Source: Lactarius indigo (lineage: Eukaryota > Basidiomycota > Agaricomycetes > Russulales > Russulaceae). Taken from it: 64,000 nucleotides of DNA. A model generated the notes under the pieces. That model ran no database searches. It saw nothing but the letters and a program-made list of their open reading frames with translations, and was not told the DNA's origin. Each line of letters begins with the position of its first letter. Position 1 is the first letter of the stretch. The translations under genes and the position numbers were made by a program. Below are positions 36,574-47,409 of this stretch, one piece after another. The stretch covers positions 1,798,001-1,862,000 of the forward strand of contig JAFKAC010000004.1 of the NCBI GenBank assembly GCA_025766275.1, in the 5' to 3' direction.

Positions 36574-37151
36574 ATGACCGACGTCGTCACCTCCAAAACG
36601 GCCGAGATCAACGACGCGGTCTTCTGTCTCTCTCATTTCAAGGAGGTGGTGCGTCCCTGAAATATTGACATCGATTATAATCATACCGAATTTTCCCCCT
36701 TTGTGTGCGTCCGTGCATGACAGTGCACCGAGTGCGACGTCGACCTGCGAGAGGAAAACGATGGCTTTTTCGGGGTATGCATGACCCTGTCACCTATTGC
36801 ATTGCCTCCTGACAACCTCGGACACACTCGCCTTCCCGCAGTTTGACTTTATCGATCGGGAGGGCATCGAAGCGCCTGCGACGGGCCAGAACAAGGACGG
36901 TGTGTATCAGTGCAAAAAGCACAGCTCAGACAGTATGTCCCCTGTTTCTCTCCTCTCCCCTTTTCGTGCATTGCTTGCTTGCTCGATCCCGTACGATAAG
37001 AAACTCATAGACCACTTTTTGTTTTGTTTTATTTGTTCCTCCTTCTCTCGTTCGTTGACTTATATACGATGCAGCTTGCAATCAATGTTATGGCTGGAAG
37101 AAGCAGATCACGCGTTTGCGCGCCGCAGCGAAGAAGGCTGGGAGAAAATAG
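36574..37151 (+). CDS. small Cys-rich, probably zinc-binding protein
   Basis: Four exons give about 97 residues: 36574-36648, 36724-36774, 36842 to about 36930, and about 37075-37151. The Cys/His pairs are spaced as CLSH, CTEC, CKKH and CNQC, suggesting one or two zinc sites, and the C terminus is strongly basic (RLRAAAKKAGRK). Introns are GT-AG and phases match. I recall similar small proteins in other basidiomycetes but no function. The first intron ends at a cag directly before the codon of the first CTEC Cys. Start MTDVVTSKTAEINDA is preceded by a pyrimidine-rich leader. Confidence 0.75.
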
Positions 37152-37597
37152 GCCGTGTTGTAACTTCAATCCATCATCTGTTGTCTGTACGAAGAACAAA
37201 GAAATATACTCCCCAGACAATCTCGCCACACCCCAGTTGTACTGTAATACGAAATGATGCCTCAGAGTAACATGATGGGACTCGATGTGAAACAGATGAA
37301 CGCCCTTGTGGCATGAGAAACTGAGCACCCAAATGGGGATGGGTGTCACGTGATGATAGTTTGTAACTCAATATTCTCAAGCTCGTTACTCTTTAGATTT
37401 TAGACACACTGTATCAGGATCATTCGAAAAAAAAAACGTTCCAGCCCCGGGTATACAAACAAACGGGTCCATACAAGAACAATGCCAAGAACATAATATA
37501 CAATCGTACACAGTCGATCTTTCTCTACTGATGATCTGCGCCTCTTCCAAGGAACAGCAGCCACTAACGAAAAGCAAGGTCATACAGTATTCACGAA

Positions 37598-38258
37598 TCA
37601 TTTTGTCTCGAGCTGGGACATGACCAGCAACCTGAAGACCACGTCTTGAACGTACACGGTCCGCTTTCCGGGTCGGTGCACGCGTAACGGTGGGCCCCAC
37701 TGATTCTGTTTCCGCTGTTGTTGCGGCTGGGGTTGCCGCCGCTGCGGAGACAGTGGTCCCATCCGTGGCTGGGGATGTGACTGTGGTGGTGTCGGGGACT
37801 CATACAGATCTTGTGGGCGTGGCGCCGCAGTGTTTGGAATCTCCGTTACTATTATGTTCAGCCCAGCAAGACTGCCGTTGTTCGAATTTGTGGGCGATTC
37901 TGACATCCGCATACTGCGTACGTGCACGCGTCAGTCCAGTGGTGCTGTGAAATGGAAAGGTAAACTCACCGACGGGGAGATCTGCCCTCAGCTTCGGTGT
38001 ACGATGGAGTGTGATAATCTGGCCTAGCCTCTCGGCGCCGAAGAGCCTGTGGTCAGCTCGATATTTTTTGCGGGAGAAGAGACAGTGATGACTCACGAGA
38101 TGATAGAGAAGGATGTGGTCTTTTCGTGCCCCTGCGGGTCTCGCGCTGGGTATCGACGATGTTCTATGGCAGCGACGAAAGTATTAAGTAAAGTGACAAT
38201 GCACGAGTACGAGAACGCTGGACTCACCGAAGTAAGGTCGCAGTTATTCATCATGGCG
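37598..38258 (-). CDS. hypothetical protein (uncertain model)
   Basis: Possible exons read, from the right, MMNNCDLTS (38230-38256), a basic segment (about 38105-38165), LGQIITLHRTPKLRADLPVGEFTF (about 37955-38040) and a Pro/Gln-rich end with basic cluster (37598-37900; VHRPGKRTVYVQDVVFRLL). GT and AG borders exist between the pieces (gtgagt donors near 38228 and 38100), but no family was recognised and frames are not fully reconciled. It could be a real small gene or chance. Confidence 0.35.
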
Positions 38259-38739
38259 TGTAGGTGATGAATGGTATGGGGGTAATAAAAAGAAAAATGA
38301 GTGCGAAATTAGCGAGGCGAGGGGCGGGACAGTTGCGCGCGTTATAAAGTGCCCGCTCCAGGAGGGACGACGGCGAGTGCGACCAGGTTGTGGAGCAATG
38401 TGTCGGCGCTCGCAGCTTACCGATGTGGCGCCGCATGATACCGGGTCCTTCACGGCTCGCCGTTCGGCGGACCCTGCTGTGTTTCAGACGTTGTCATGCA
38501 GTAGCTCTGGGCCGCTGGACCGTAGGGCCGCACAGGAGAGTCGTATCATAGAACCCGACGCGCAGTCGGTGTGGGTCACGCAAAGTCTTACGTGTAATGC
38601 GCGCCAATGGTGAGCGGAACCAACGAAAAGTCCCGGTTTTTTTCTTCTTTCGTTTACGTGAGCGCTCGCACATGAGAACAGGACGCACATATCGATCGAC
38701 GGATGAATGAATGGCGATGAGAAAATTGAGCGTTTCAAG

Positions 38740-39467
38740 TGTTTCTCGAATCTCGAAGTTTCTGGTGGGTCCAGACGATGGCGGTCCAATTGGCGAGCGC
38801 CACCGTGAAATGTTATGGGCCAGGACGGCATCCGGGCCCCCTCGTTGCGACGGCCTGGGACTGGCCTGGGGTAAGGGCGACGATGATTCGTCCCCCGTAA
38901 TCCGATGTGGGAATGGCGGTTCAGCTATACTTTGCTCCATGCTGGTGGCCAATGGCAACAGGTTTTGCGCAAGGGAAAAAGAAATTCCAGTCACCGTCCT
39001 CGGGACTCGATAGTATTCAACGCTGGTAATTGAACGACAGTAGAACCGTCCATCGAACTGGCCCGCGTGGTACTTACGGTATTTGGCTAATAACTTGGCT
39101 CCGTATCGTATCGAGTCCAAGAATTTTAAATCCATAGGCAATGATATGCGGATAGCCACTGTAATGTCAGGGATGAGGTCTATGAGGGCTCGATGAGCCG
39201 TAGGTATGTAACGCAACGCCACTAGAAGTCCGTTTGATTGCCGCCCTTACTAGAGCCAAGGACTGCAATGGTCAGGGTATGAGTCCTGTCATTCGTCAAC
39301 AGGTACATGACGTTGAAAGCCAGACCCTTCCCACGTTGATCGCTCTCTGTGAAACGTTCGGTCCGGGTGCACTCGGGAACACAGGTCTGAACGAATGAAA
39401 ATATCCAAATCGATGGACAGGAATCACTGTTCACTTGGACATCAGCGCTTTGATTGACAGACGCCAA
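38740..39467 (-). CDS. hypothetical protein (uncertain)
   Basis: Two adjacent minus-strand frames look protein-like: 39222-39467 (MASVNQSADVQVNSDSCPSI) and the 5' part of the next frame around 39060-39222 (HRALIDLIPDITVAIRISLP, LKFLDSIRYGAKLLAKYR), the latter ending at a gtaagt donor. They may be exons of one gene, but the join and the product are not recognised. Confidence 0.3.
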
Positions 39468-39613
39468 TAGTATTACGCCCTGTTGGCCAAGATACCCTCA
39501 TTTGAACGCGACATCGTTAATCACAACCGATTTCATGCTTTTTGGATACTTTTATTGCAGAAGGAAAAGGTATACAATGCACATTATGGAGCATGTACCC
39601 ACGGCCACCGCGC

Positions 39614-40585
39614 TTACTTGTGCGCTTTGGCAACGTGGGCGTAGAACGACTTGCCCTGGATCTCAGCAATCTCGAGCTCGAGTGCACTGGGCTGACGCGA
39701 GCCATCAGCTCCTGCCAAAGTACCAGCACCCCATGGAGAGCCTGCAAACACGCATAGTATTAAGAACCAATCAATACACCAACAGTACACATCACGTACC
39801 ACCATGGACCTCAGAGAGGTTGGTCAGTTGGCCGAAAGCAGTGGCATAGCCAAGGGGAACAAATGAGATGCCGTGGTGGGCGAAGGTCGAGAGGGTGGCA
39901 ATCGCAGTCGACTCTTGTCCACCACCGAGACCGGCAGTGGAGAGGAAGACACCGGCGAACTTGCCGTAAAGCTTGCCCTGTTGCCAGAGCTGGCCAGTAG
40001 CATCCCAGAAGCTCTACGGGAGGGAACGGGTGCAATTAAGCGACGGCTCCACCGTTCTTTTTATAGACACAAAACCCACCTTCCACTGAGCGGGGAAGTT
40101 ACCGTAACGAGTGGGGACACCGTAGAGGACGGCGTCGAATTGGGCGAGGTCGCCAGGGTTAAGGATGGGATAGTCGGGCTTCGGGGGCGCATACATCTTG
40201 GTCAAGATTTCTTGAGGGAGAGTCTCGGCGATCCTGACGATCAATACTTGATCAGAGCGATGACCTGGACGATCGAAAAAAGACATACTGGTAGATAGTG
40301 ACGCTACCACCAGCGGCCTCGATACCCTTCTTCTCGGCCTCAGCCACTGGAGAGAAAAATAAATGAGGACGAGCATAGACGAAAGGAGATGGGACACAGA
40401 CATTTGCCAATGTGGCCGTAGAGAGTGTAGATGACGATTGCGACTTTGGGAGCCATGTGTGAAGAGTTATTGGCGGGGGTGGTAGAGGAAGAAGGAGCAG
40501 GAGCTGGGGCTTTTGTATCTGGGGGAGCCTGTTTGGTGGCCTCGTCGGAGTAGAGCGCTTTTTGCTTTTTGGATGGGAAACACAT
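39614..40585 (-). CDS. WrbA-type NAD(P)H:quinone oxidoreductase (flavodoxin fold)
   Basis: Start ATG 40583-40585, stop 39614-39616; four introns. The flavodoxin-like domain reads [15 protein letters not shown] (FMN phosphate loop), [100 protein letters not shown] block ([16 protein letters not shown]) and [19 protein letters not shown], all canonical for WrbA/Pst2/Ycp4 proteins. These FMN enzymes reduce quinones by two electrons and protect against redox cycling. A 45-residue Ala/Pro/Ser-rich extension starting MCFPSKKQ precedes the domain; Cys2 next to basic residues could be lipidated and anchor the enzyme to membranes. The reading frame is intact. Confidence 0.92.
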
Positions 40586-41103
40586 CCACGAAAAAAGAAG
40601 AGGCAATAACACTGATTCTGAGCCAGATGCGGCTCTTATAGATTAGAGAATGCACGAAATACATAAAAATGGAAATAGATTTCCGAACACCTCGGGCGCG
40701 CACGGTCTTCTGGGTTTACAGACGCTGACATCCCCAGATGTTTGCTTTCCTAATTTCGTCCTTATCACACCATTCCTGGAAGTTTCTTCACTTCGATCAG
40801 ATCGCGTAATTAGTTAAACGTCCACTTTTGAGCTAATCACCATATCGTCATCAAAGGATGACTCAGCAACCCTCATTGCTCACCCTTCTCGACTTCGTAA
40901 ATGCTTACAGAACACCTGGTGCCTGTCATGGTCCATAAGGCAGCTGACGAAAACCCTTTAGTTAGCCTTTTCTTCCCACTTACCACGTAAGCCCATCAGG
41001 TCATACAATACCGCTTACGCACCCCTTTTTTTGTTGGAACACGTGGTGTCGCTAGAAACACATCGTTTTGGCATAACATTTTATGGACCGATTCAATTCC
41101 TCT
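40586..41103. other. intergenic region, no gene seen
   Basis: Space between the quinone reductase start and the CSN3 stop; no feature recognised. Confidence 0.35.
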
Positions 41104-43324
41104 TCAATACACTGCCTCATCTGCCCAACGGCTGCCCTGCGAACCCCCCAGCAAGTCTTCTTCGATATTAGGCCAGTTTGTAGACGAACCTTCTTCCCGG
41201 CTTCGCACCGCCTAAAAGATCCGTAAGATTATTATTCTGCGCCCACCCCCAGAGGTAATAGGTTATACCTTCTGCAAATAATCTTTGCTTCTTGCGACTT
41301 CCTGTTCTAGCCTGCGGAGCACTTGCTCCTGTTCTTGCGCCGCCCTCAGCGCCCGGTCGGTCTCTGCCTTTGACACCGCTGCCGGCTCCTCGTCCGCAAA
41401 GGACACGGAACCGTCCGCATCGATGCTCGCATCGATCTCACCTTCCTCAATCTACCCAGACCGAATTAGCACTCTCGCTAGTGGAGGGACCCCCGCACAT
41501 GCGCACCATACTAAGCACCACCCGCCGGACCTCTTCGATTCGCTCCATGCCTGCTGCGCGTCCAATTTCGGTAAGGCTAAGCGTCAAGTACGTTTCTGTG
41601 AGCCTTCTGATGGCCCACCGGGGCGCTCTGTCCACAACCAGCCCGAGCAAGCCCAGGTTGTCATCCTTCGCCAAACGTCAATGACGTCATACACCTCCAA
41701 AGAATACTGAGACTTTACCACGGCGAATGCTGCTGCCTCTTTAGCCGCTATGGCATGGACTTGCTCGAGGTTTGGGTAAACTCTGGCCAGTGCATTGTAC
41801 ACGGTACCCTTCAAATTTGCGACTACAGGGTGCGTGTACTTTGGAAGTGGCAACGCCTGTGTGCCTGCCTGATCAAGACCCGGATTTTCCCATGCATGCA
41901 GGTGTGTACGCACCTTCCCGTGTAAGATAAGCTGCACGAGCAGTAGCTTCTTGGCTGCCTCCACCTGGAACATGCTCGGATCCGACGAGCTAAAATTAAA
42001 ATACCTGCTTCCTGGGCCAGGTGGCACCATCATCATTCCCATTCCCATACCGATCCCAATGCCACCCATACTAATGCCAAGCGGGCCCTGCGATGGCCCA
42101 CGTGTGACACTGGTTCCACCGGCAGGAGGGGCGACAGGAGCGCTCGCACAAAGTTCGAAAAACTCGGCGGCCTCCGCATATCGCTTAAGCGCAGTAAAAA
42201 CGATGCCCCCAACATAATGATAGATCAGATGGTCCTGGTAGCGAAGGTCCGGACACAACGTGGTCGAAATCTGTGAGATGGGCACCGCCAGCACGGGAAG
42301 CGCAGCAGTGAAGAAGCTAGTGGTTGCACAGGTCTATACGTGTGTGTTGTAAAAAGACGCATAAATTTTTATTGAATGGTGCTGATAGAGAGGCGTGGGA
42401 TGCTTACCGTGACGAAAATGGGGTGGATGGGTGTGAGGAAGGAGGGGTCGGGTGCGTATCGCGCCAGGAGATCGTGTAGTGGTGCAATGGCGATCTTGTC
42501 CTGCAAATGATCACGTAAGCTCAGCGGTCAGAACGGAGGAATGAGACGGAAGCAGCCCCACCGTGCCCAGCGCCTCGGCGCGCTGCACGATACCCTTGGC
42601 TAACAGGGTTACTGGGCGCAAAGGAAAGGGTACATCAGAACGCGAAGCAAATGGATGCAGAAGATTTCCCGAAACGCACCACGCTCAGGCGCGAGGCGCG
42701 CCTGTTCTGGATCAAAATGCCGGCAGAAGTCATCGATGTACGCGAACGGTATAGCGGGCGCGGTCATTGACGCGGACGTGAGACGTGCAGACCTGCAAGG
42801 GAAAGAACCCGTGTCGTTTCAGTGATTGAGACTCCCTTGCAATCATCGCTCAAAATCCGCGATAGAAAAAAGTGTCGTCCCCCCGGACTGGCTGGGCACA
42901 AATGCCCCTGAAAGATGGCGGCTGTTAAGGGGAAGGTAAGGTCGACGTACAGGATATAGAGAGCGCCGATCGTGTGCTGTGCTACGTCAAGCGCCTCGAG
43001 CGGGTCCGCACCGGTAGTAGTCGTGCTCACGAGGACCTCCTCGCGCGCCTCGGGCGTGCCCACCGCAATGCGCAGCGTGCCTGCGAGCGCGGATGGGCTG
43101 TTCGACGCTACGATCTGCTGCAGCAGGCCCTCCAGAATCTCTGCGTGCGTGGGCGGCACGGTTTGCGCGTCGGCAGCAGCAGCAGCAGCAGCCGCTGCAG
43201 GGGGTACAAGAGGTAGTCCTGTGGTGGGAGTGGGGGCGTCGGCAGCTGACTGCGAGCCCGATGCAGCCGCCGTTGTGGGCGTGAGGGTCGCAGAGGGCGG
43301 TGTGGGTAGGCTATCGGAAGCCAT
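41104..43324 (-). CDS. CSN3: COP9 signalosome subunit 3
   Basis: Start MASDSLPTPPSATL at 43324, stop at 41104-41106. An Ala-rich low-complexity head is followed by helical repeats (AEILEGLLQQIVASNSPSAL, FAYIDDFCRHFDPEQARLAP, YQDHLIYHYVGGIVFTALKR, AAEFFELCASAPVAP), the PCI-side helices (RAPRWAIRRLTETYLTLSLT, EIGRAAGMERIEEVRRVVLS, MIEEGEIDASIDADGSVSF) and a coiled-coil tail ending RWADEAVY. This is the CSN3 layout; the COP9 signalosome removes NEDD8 from cullins. The introns are GT-AG, including a long one at about 42785-42950. One frameshift lies at 41660-41690, between SQYSLEVYDV and AKDDNLGLL; no intron fits there, so it is an indel. Confidence 0.85.
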
Positions 43325-44340
43325 TTATCGGAAGAGGCGGGGATACGGAATCTGCGGGAGGGGGGAACTGTGTCAACTAGGAGCGGGGTGAGGCGAAGCG
43401 AGGGACCAAGATCGCTATCGTTATCCGATCACGACGCGCGAGGAACGTCGAGGTCTCTGTTTGTCTTCGCGTACTGTACTTCCACTCGCACGGAGCCCCT
43501 TTGTCCGGCTAGATGGGGCGTACTCACTCTTTGACTAGTCTGATCTAATTGATCCCACGATGCAACACGTAAATACAGCTGGCTTGAGGTTGCACGCGCC
43601 AGTACACAACAAGTGTTCTGGTAATAAAAGCAGCGGTGAAGGTCGACGCGGTCTGTGGGACTTGCGTCGTCCTCGTCCTTGACTCGAATTGTTTTCGTGC
43701 GACAGGTCCCTTATCGGACCTAAAAATATTTCGAGAACAGTGAAAGCCTTCATTCACATCGTCACCATCCCTAGATGATCCGTGTACATGTCGTTTGGGT
43801 TAATACCCACCCATATAGGAAACGTCAACTCTGTGGATTATACATCGAACAGTTACGTTCGCCATATGTGCTAGTACCATTGCAGTAAACATTTCACATC
43901 ATGATAAGGTGCAACCGGACTCCGGAGTGGGACGCTCGCTCGCGATGCGGTGTCCTGAACCCATGGGACCTGATGATGTCGAAGTACGCAATCATCACGT
44001 ATATATGGCAAATACCTTTACACCCCCTTTCAGTGAATCGGATACTCTGCCAAGCCAGGCAACAACGTGAGTTCCGTGAGGTGAGCCAATCGGCCATCTC
44101 AGGTCTTCCTGCTTCTTGTCACCTGCTAGCCAGCCAAGGGCAAGATAGGAACCATCGTTCGACAGACTTCGTAAGATACCGAATCACTTCGCCAAGTCTA
44201 TGCATTCAGAGAAGACCAAGATATTAATTACATACATGCCTACATATCGGTAAGGTATTTCCATGTCTAGGGTACTGCGAGTTACAAGAACTGATGCTGC
44301 ATACAAGCACAATGCGAGGGTCCATGTTCTATAATACCAC
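43325..44340. other. 1-kb intergenic region
   Basis: The first 200 bp are likely the CSN3 promoter. The remainder is AT-richer and shows no coding signal or repeat. Confidence 0.4.
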
Positions 44341-45832
44341 TCACGCCCGTGATGGGCCCTCGACAGCCACCTGCAACGCCTGCTCAACGTCCCGCACAAG
44401 ATCTGCGGCCTCCTCAATGCCAACTGATAGGCGAATCAAATCGTTGCCAATTCCAAGCGATGCACGCTCGACAGGGGGGATACTGCCGTGCGTCATGAGA
44501 GCGGGCAGCTCTGCAAGGCTTTCGACGCCACCGAGCGACTCGGCGAGCGTGAACAGGCGAGTTGCGCTAAGGAAGCGTCGCGCCTCTTCGATCCCGCCTT
44601 GTATGCGGAACGAGATCATCCCGCCGTATGGGAAGGATCCGTCTGGGTTGTGTTCGGCTTCCGCCTGAACAAAGCGTGCGGCGTGCGGCGAAAGAGATCG
44701 CCGCGCGAGTTCGTGTCGTGGGTGGGAGGCAAGCCCTGGATAAATGACCTCCTTTACATACGGGCTCTTTTCGAGAGCCCGCGCAACCAGCAGTGCGTTG
44801 CGCCCGTGCTCCTTCATGCGCAAATGTAGTGTCTTGGCACCACGTTGGGCTAGCCAGGAATCATACGCGCTTGGAACCGCGCCAATAGCATTTTGAAGGA
44901 AGGCCAGGCGTTCTTCGAGTTCGACGTGATGAGAGGGGAGGATGACAGCACCCATGACAACATCCGAGTGGCCATTGACGTATTTCGTAAGACTGTGGAC
45001 GACAATGTCGGCGCCTTGCATGAGAGGCGACGAGTAGAAAGGCGACATGAAGGTATTATCGACCAGGACTAAAGGGCGGGATGGATGCGCGTGTGCGATC
45101 GCAACGATGCGGGGTATGTCGATCAAACGAAGGGTTGGGTTGGTGGGTGACTCTATCCAGATGAGCTAAAAGTATGGTAGAAGTCAGAAGGATGAAACAA
45201 CGATCAAGTAAGCTGACGAAACGTGCCTTGGTATTATCACGGATAGCGTGTTTCACTTGTTCTTCGTCGGCGTTTTCGAGATCAACAAAGGTTGTTTCGA
45301 GACCTTGATTCTCCTTTGCGACACGAGTCATGTAACGGAATGTGCCCCCATAGACATCATTCACGCTGACGATGTGGGCGTTAGGACCCAAGGACTGAAG
45401 GACAGTGGCGGTAGTAGCAGATCCAGAGGCAAAAGCGAGACCAAATGCGCCACCCGACTCGAGGGACGCGAGAGTTCGTTCGAATGCGCTTCTATTGGGA
45501 TTACCAGAACGGGAGTATTCGAAACCCTATTACAGTGGAGGACGTGCGTCAGGAACGAGCAACTGGTGCAAACAAAAAGACAGGATAACAATTCTGCGAC
45601 CAAAGAGCGACGCGAATGAAAACAAAGACAAGATGCTTGCCTTGTGATTACCAACACCATCCTGCTTGTATGTGGTGCTCAGGGAGATCGCGGGAATGAC
45701 AGCGCCAGTGTTAGGATCTGGTTCAGATCCAACGTGGATAGCTCGAGTGCCGAAGCCATCAGCGTTCTCTTGATCGACCTTTTTGAGGTGGGTGGGTCTA
45801 TTAATGGGCGAACCGAGGGCTATTGGTGCCAT
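44341..45832 (-). CDS. CYS3: cystathionine gamma-lyase (PLP enzyme)
   Basis: Exons 45641-45832, 45227-45526 and 44341-45165 give 438 residues without a lesion. The Cys/Met-metabolism PLP fold is clear: GTRAIHVGSEPDPNTGAV, GFEYSRSGNPNR, AFASGSATTATVLQSL, NDVYGGTFRY, WIESPTNPTLRL, LVLVDNTFMSPF (PLP-contacting Asp), and HSLTKYVNGHSDVVMG with the PLP lysine. C-terminal RLFTLAESLGGVESL and DLIRLSVGIE complete the family. The enzyme splits cystathionine to cysteine, 2-oxobutyrate and ammonia in reverse transsulfuration. Cystathionine gamma-synthases are close relatives, so the reaction call is slightly less certain than the family. Both introns have GC donors (AAG|gcaagc and AAG|gcacgt). Confidence 0.92.
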
Positions 45833-47409
45833 TGCGTGTTGATTGGAGGGGATGCAGTGACATCTTGTTGGATCAAGTCTTATATGTGGATGGAGCAAAA
45901 GCACGGAAGCATGACGCCTTCGAGGAGATGAACACACGTGATCGACTTTGACATCCTCGGCTATACACCGGCCACACATTCTTCAGCTCACTGACTCAGC
46001 GTCACTCAGGATATCTCGGCTCTTGTTCTTTCTGGGCTCTTCTCGAATTAACTCGATGACTCACAGTACTAAAGCCTTCATGGTTTTACGTTTAACGATA
46101 CAGACGTGGTTTCCCCCTCTAGCGTGGACTTCCGCATCGTTGCGAACAGTTGCGGCTCCATTCCATTCCAATCTAAGGTTTTCGGAACGGTACATGTGAG
46201 CCTACCGGTAAGTAGTACGGTCGATACAATAGTGGAAACCTGGACTGGCGCTTGCTGCCGTGGTGGCACGGATACTTCAAACCGACTGGCACTGTTCTCC
46301 GTCCATACAGTATGGCGACTTATTCGTGCTGTACCCCCCGCAGCTTTCTCACCTCCGGGGTAGGGCCATCTGTCCCGTGTGTGCTTCTCGGCCGGATCTT
46401 TTGGATGTCGCCATCTTTCCGCCTTGGTATTCTTTCGAACCTGCATTCCGCCTCTAAAGCCTGTCAGAGAGTGGTCGTGTCGCGACCTGCACGTGGCCCA
46501 ATCATGTCACCTCTTATCCCACGATGGGATCCAATCGTACCCCACCCGACTCGGGCTATATCTCTTTATCTATGGGTGACACACGTATCCTAACTTTACG
46601 GTGATGTTACGAAATGGGACAACGGAGCGTGCCATACAATATAAGATGGTCCCGAAATGTAAGTACCAGAATAAAGCGATACAACCTCACTCCAGACAAC
46701 GCAAAACGCAAGCGCCGCACTTCTCCATTTACTGAGCACTGCGCCGAATCAGAAGGGGTGGTTAGAACAATCAACTACTACTCTCTGACTCGGGATCCAT
46801 GTGTTGGCACGACCGCTCCCCGTCGAGGTTAGAGATTTTCTTGACGCATGGTTCAAAAAATGAAAAACGCCCCACCTTGTTTTGCGCTCGGATCTCTCGA
46901 GAAACGTGCGTACGTACACGCCACTCACTAACTTAGGTCCTTTCAGGTCCTGCACGTATGAAATCGAGTCGCGCAAATCTTTATTTGTAAGTTGCTTGTC
47001 TTGTCGGTATAATATGCACCGCAAATACGCTACACCACCTAAACCTAAGCCTTCGTTCTGTCGGGGAAGAGAGAAGTGGGAAGATCCAGCGTGTTCAAAC
47101 AAAAAAACACGCTAGAACTTGTCATCCCCACGAAGTACTGCATGGGATCGTTACTTGCGTCCACTGGCGACATGGTGATAAGCTGGGACCTTGGCCTAAG
47201 GAATGGTTCACCGTGTTGGATGTACAACTAATTTGCATATGCACATCAGTACAGGTGTGATACATCGTGACAATACATGGGCACTGATACTACTCCGGTG
47301 CAACACCAACTGCAGGAGAGGAAGGAGGGACGGGGGTAAACAACAATGAAGGAGAGTAAGGCCGAATACGCGGCTACGGTAGAGATAAAACGCTGCGGCC
47401 CGCACAACA
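45833..47409. other. 1.6-kb intergenic region
   Basis: Contains the CYS3 upstream region on the left and the DCP1 3' flank on the right. Short open frames at 46078-46600 show no recognised family, and no repeat or RNA gene was seen. Confidence 0.35.
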
